A stretch of DNA of 14,913 nt, taken from assembly GCA_900544295.1 (NCBI GenBank), contig UQUO01000051.1, positions 1 to 14,913 on the forward strand, in the 5' to 3' direction. The notes beneath the pieces are model-generated. The model had not been told where the DNA came from. It was given only the letters and a program-made list of their open reading frames with translations, and did not search any database. The DNA is from an uncultured Eubacteriales bacterium (lineage in GTDB: Bacteria > Bacillota > Clostridia > Oscillospirales > Oscillospiraceae). The position numbers and the translations under genes are program-made. This document shows, piece by piece, positions 12,953-14,913 of this stretch; position 1 is the stretch's first letter; each line of letters opens with the position of its first letter.

Positions 12953-14539
12953 ATGGAAGCCAAACAGGCGCCCGTCATGGGCAGGAAGCTCTTTCTGTAT
13001 GTAACGGCCTTCTTCTCGGGCATGTCGGTCATGGCCATAGAGCTGGGGGCGAGCCGCCTGCTCGCGCCCTATTTCTCGTCCTCGCAGATAGTCTGGACGG
13101 TCATCATCGGCACCATTATGATAGCCATGGCCATAGGCAATGTATGGGGCGGGCGCGCCGCGGACAAAAACCCGGACCCCGTGCGGCTCTACCGGAGGCT
13201 GCTCCTGACCGCCGTGTGGACGGCGGCCATACCCTTCGCGGGACGCTACGTCATCGCGGGTGTCTCGGGCCTCTTGGCGCTCTTCGTGAAGCACAACTTC
13301 CTCGTCTGGGCCTCGCTGGGCAGCTGCTTTGCGCTCTTCGTCGTGCCGCTCATGCTGCTCGGCACCGTCACGCCCTCGCTCATGAAATACGCCACCGAGA
13401 GCCTGGACGACAACGGCCGCACCGTCGGCGAGCTGGAGGCCCTGGGCACCATTGGCAGCATCATCGGCACCTTCCTGCCCACCTTCGTCACCATCCCCGC
13501 CGTCGGCACGGCGCGGACCTTCCTCATCTTCGCGGCCATCCTCGCCGTCATCAGCCTCGGCTTCTTCGTCTCGCGCAAAAAGTGGATAGCGCGAAGCGCG
13601 GTCCTGGCGGCGGTCATCACGGCGCTGGTGTTCATGCCCTTCAGCTACAGCTTCGCCTTCTGGGAGGATGACCTCGCCGTAGAGGACGAGTCCATCTACA
13701 ACTACCTCCAGGTCAAGGAGACGGATGAGAGCGTCGTCCTCTCCACGAATGTCGCCTTCGGCGTGCAGAGCATCATGATGAAGGGCGGCGGACTCACGGG
13801 TATGTACTACGACTACGCCCTTGCCGCGCCCATGATGGCGGAAGACTGCCGGGACGTGCTCATCCTCGGCCTCGGCACCGGAACCTTCGCTACCCAGTGC
13901 CTCAAATACTTCCCTGGCTGCTCCGTCACGGGCGTGGAGATAGACGAGAAGATAGTCGCGCTCTCGCGGGAGTATTTCGGCCTGCCGGAGGAGGTCGAGG
14001 CCGTCGTGGGCGACGGGCGGGCCTACCTCACGGACAGCGGCATGTACGACGTCATCATGGTGGACGCCTATCAGGACATCACGATACCCTTCCAGATGTC
14101 GAGCGTGGAGTTCTTCACCGAGGTGCGCGAGCACCTGGAGCCCGGCGGGGTCATGGTGGTGAACATGAGCATGCGCTCCGAGTCCGAGGGCTCCATGAAC
14201 GAGTATCTGATGGACACCATCGCGTCCGTGTTCCCGTACTGCGCCACGGTGAAGGTCAGCGGCGGCTCGAACCTGGAGCTGTTCGCCACGGCGGACGAGG
14301 GCGGCTTTGAGCGGCTCTCCGGACGCATCGACGCGCTGGGGGATGACCCGCTGAACGCGATCATGGGCCGCGTCGAGGCTGGGCTCGTCCCGGTCGAGGG
14401 CGGCGAGCTCATACTCACGGACGACAAGGCGCCCGTGGAGCTTCTCGGCATGAGGGTGCTCGACGAGATGATCTCCTCCGAGCTTGAAACGCTCAGGGGG
14501 CAGATAAAGGAGAACGGGATCATGAGCCTGCTGGGGTAG
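12953..14539 (+). CDS. Membrane-fused spermidine-synthase-like protein
   Basis: 528 residues. The N-terminal about 240 residues contain roughly eight membrane helices, beginning with LFLYVTAFFSGMSVMAIELGASRLLAPYF, a signature of the fused spermidine synthase family. The C-terminal Rossmann domain has GLGTGT at 306-311, VEID at 328-331 (acidic nucleoside-binding position), GDGRAYL at 353-359 and DAYQDITIPF from 371. Genuine spermidine synthases have GGGDGG and DSxDP at the corresponding places, so aminopropyl transfer to putrescine is not assured; a methyltransferase-like role is possible. The ATG at 12953 is chosen because GGAGGT lies 8 bases upstream; the GTG at 12911 lies inside the hairpin stem. 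Expression is probably from the nested promoter. No terminator is evident after the stop. Confidence 0.87.
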   Translation: MEAKQAPVMGRKLFLYVTAFFSGMSVMAIELGASRLLAPYFSSSQIVWTVIIGTIMIAMAIGNVWGGRAADKNPDPVRLYRRLLLTAVWTAAIPFAGRYVIAGVSGLLALFVKHNFLVWASLGSCFALFVVPLMLLGTVTPSLMKYATESLDDNGRTVGELEALGTIGSIIGTFLPTFVTIPAVGTARTFLIFAAILAVISLGFFVSRKKWIARSAVLAAVITALVFMPFSYSFAFWEDDLAVEDESIYNYLQVKETDESVVLSTNVAFGVQSIMMKGGGLTGMYYDYALAAPMMAEDCRDVLILGLGTGTFATQCLKYFPGCSVTGVEIDEKIVALSREYFGLPEEVEAVVGDGRAYLTDSGMYDVIMVDAYQDITIPFQMSSVEFFTEVREHLEPGGVMVVNMSMRSESEGSMNEYLMDTIASVFPYCATVKVSGGSNLELFATADEGGFERLSGRIDALGDDPLNAIMGRVEAGLVPVEGGELILTDDKAPVELLGMRVLDEMISSELETLRGQIKENGIMSLLG

Positions 14540-14585
14540 AGCATTATATAAAACGCCGCTGGACGCGAGAGGGCCCTGAGTACGT

Positions 14586-14613
14586 CTGTAGGGGCGGGGG
14601 ATCACCGCGGGCG
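14586..14613 (+). repeat. GTAGGGG repeat unit 1 (degenerate)
   Basis: Begins CTGTAGGGGCGGGGGATCACC and shares the GTAGGGG head and spacing with the two units downstream. Its tail (GCGGGCG) only partly pairs with the head, so it appears to be a decayed or different subtype. Confidence 0.45.
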
Positions 14614-14632
14614 TTATGGCGTCGCAACAGCC

Positions 14633-14660
14633 CTGTAGGGGACGGCGTCCTCGACGTCCC
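14633..14660 (+). repeat. GTAGGGG repeat unit 2 (stem GGGACG/CGTCCC)
   Basis: GTAGGGG is followed by a stem GGGACG (14639-14644) and CGTCCC (14655-14660) around the 10-base loop GCGTCCTCGA. It is nearly identical to unit 3 except for a paired A-T to T-A exchange in the stem. Confidence 0.65.
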
Positions 14661-14764
14661 GCTGCTGCGGTCTCCGCCGACCCCGCCACGTTCCGCCGGC
14701 TCCCGCCCGGGCGTCGGATGATCTCGCAGCATATCACGTGGCACACGGGCCGTCTCCCACCCGC

Positions 14765-14791
14765 CGTAGGGGTCGGCGTCCTCGACGACCC
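14765..14791 (+). repeat. GTAGGGG repeat unit 3 (stem GGGTCG/CGACCC)
   Basis: GTAGGGG is followed by GGGTCG (14770-14775) and CGACCC (14786-14791) around the same 10-base loop, GCGTCCTCGA, as unit 2. The compensatory pair T14773-A14788, against A14642-T14657 in unit 2, supports a maintained stem. Confidence 0.65.
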
Positions 14792-14804
14792 TTTCCTTCG
14801 TCCA

Positions 14805-14889
14805 CCGCCGGCCCCACGGCGGAGCGCAGGGGCTGCGGGCGGCGGAGGCCGCCCGCAAAGGGGGGACCCCCGGCGAGGGTCCCCCCTTT
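14805..14889. repeat. Three tandem perfect stem-loops
   Basis: CCGCCG/CGGCGG (14805-14822, 6 bp), GCGGGCGGC/GCCGCCCGC with loop GGAG (14835-14856, 9 bp) and AAAGGGGGGACCC/GGGTCCCCCCTTT with loop CCGGCGA (14857-14889, 13 bp). The second and third are directly adjacent. The last has A- and T-tracts only three bases long, making it a weak terminator candidate at best. A dispersed intergenic repeat or a structured RNA end are alternatives. Confidence 0.6.
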
Positions 14890-14913
14890 ACCCCCTCCTG
14901 CGCTTTGTGAGCA

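Larger units (their letters stand above)
14540..14913. other. Gene-free, hairpin-rich right edge
   Basis: No open frame here has a plausible start, Shine-Dalgarno or recognisable protein; the long minus-strand frame at 14544-14858 is low-complexity Arg/Pro/Gly typical of GC-rich noncoding DNA. The segment holds three GTAGGGG repeat units and three adjacent perfect stem-loops. Confidence 0.7.

Noticed and set aside
12064..13671. Plus-strand open frame overlapping the ZIP and spermidine-synthase-like genes
   Set aside because: It is out of frame with both recognised proteins, has Arg/Pro/His-rich low-complexity composition, and crosses the terminator hairpin at 12901-12952.
14544..14555. TATAAT-like sequence just after the last gene (minus strand)
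   Set aside because: No -35 element lies at 16-18 bases and no gene or leader follows in that direction.
14586..14791. CRISPR array
   Set aside because: There are only three short, non-identical units with unequal spacing, each containing its own palindrome; no cas genes are nearby.

Overview
The window is GC-rich, densely packed bacterial chromosome with AT-rich promoter islands. The gene content suggests a low-oxygen, gut-type member of the Firmicutes, in the class Clostridia (Oscillospirales-like). The pointers are an alpha2-type glycyl-tRNA synthetase, long-form HPF, an ECF S-component without its own energizing module, type III pantothenate kinase, a GufA-type ZIP transporter, internalin-like LRR repeats and structured dispersed repeats at both ends. 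The family-level assignment is inference from gene repertoire, not from a marker gene.

Layout. 1-130 is gene-free and carries a near-perfect 17-bp inverted repeat. 131-4954 is a leftward block. In transcription order it holds an M29 aminopeptidase, a membrane-anchored LRR protein, HPF (with its own extended -10 promoter overlapping a 10-bp palindrome) and PrmA (behind the HPF terminator). At 4955-5140 two sigma-A-like promoters face each other, each firing through the other toward divergent genes. 5141-10447 is a rightward operon: glyQS, an LtaS-like membrane sulfatase-fold protein, and a NadE-family NAD synthetase, closed by a strong terminator at 10466-10492. 10514-12063 is a pantothenate/CoA unit (ECF S-component plus CoaX) with its own promoter and terminator. 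12086-12886 encodes a ZIP metal transporter. 12953-14539 encodes a membrane protein fused to a spermidine-synthase-like domain. 14540-14913 has no supported gene and is packed with GC-rich hairpins and GTAGGGG repeat units.

How it fits together. The window is mostly housekeeping: translation (glyQS, PrmA, HPF), cofactors (NadE, pantothenate uptake and phosphorylation), metal uptake and envelope proteins. Three observations stand out. First, the NAD synthetase keeps its ATP-pyrophosphatase core, but its N-terminal glutaminase domain appears dead: Ala165 stands where the nucleophilic Cys is expected, and Arg115 where the catalytic Lys is expected. Second, the ZIP/spermidine-synthase-like junction nests a 17-bp terminator hairpin, a promoter and the Shine-Dalgarno of the downstream gene within about 60 bases. 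This geometry would let local transcripts be translated while read-through transcripts are stopped or masked. Third, the LRR protein consists of three LRR modules, each ending in an LPxC cap. I see no defence system, phage, IS element, CRISPR array, tRNA or rRNA in the window.
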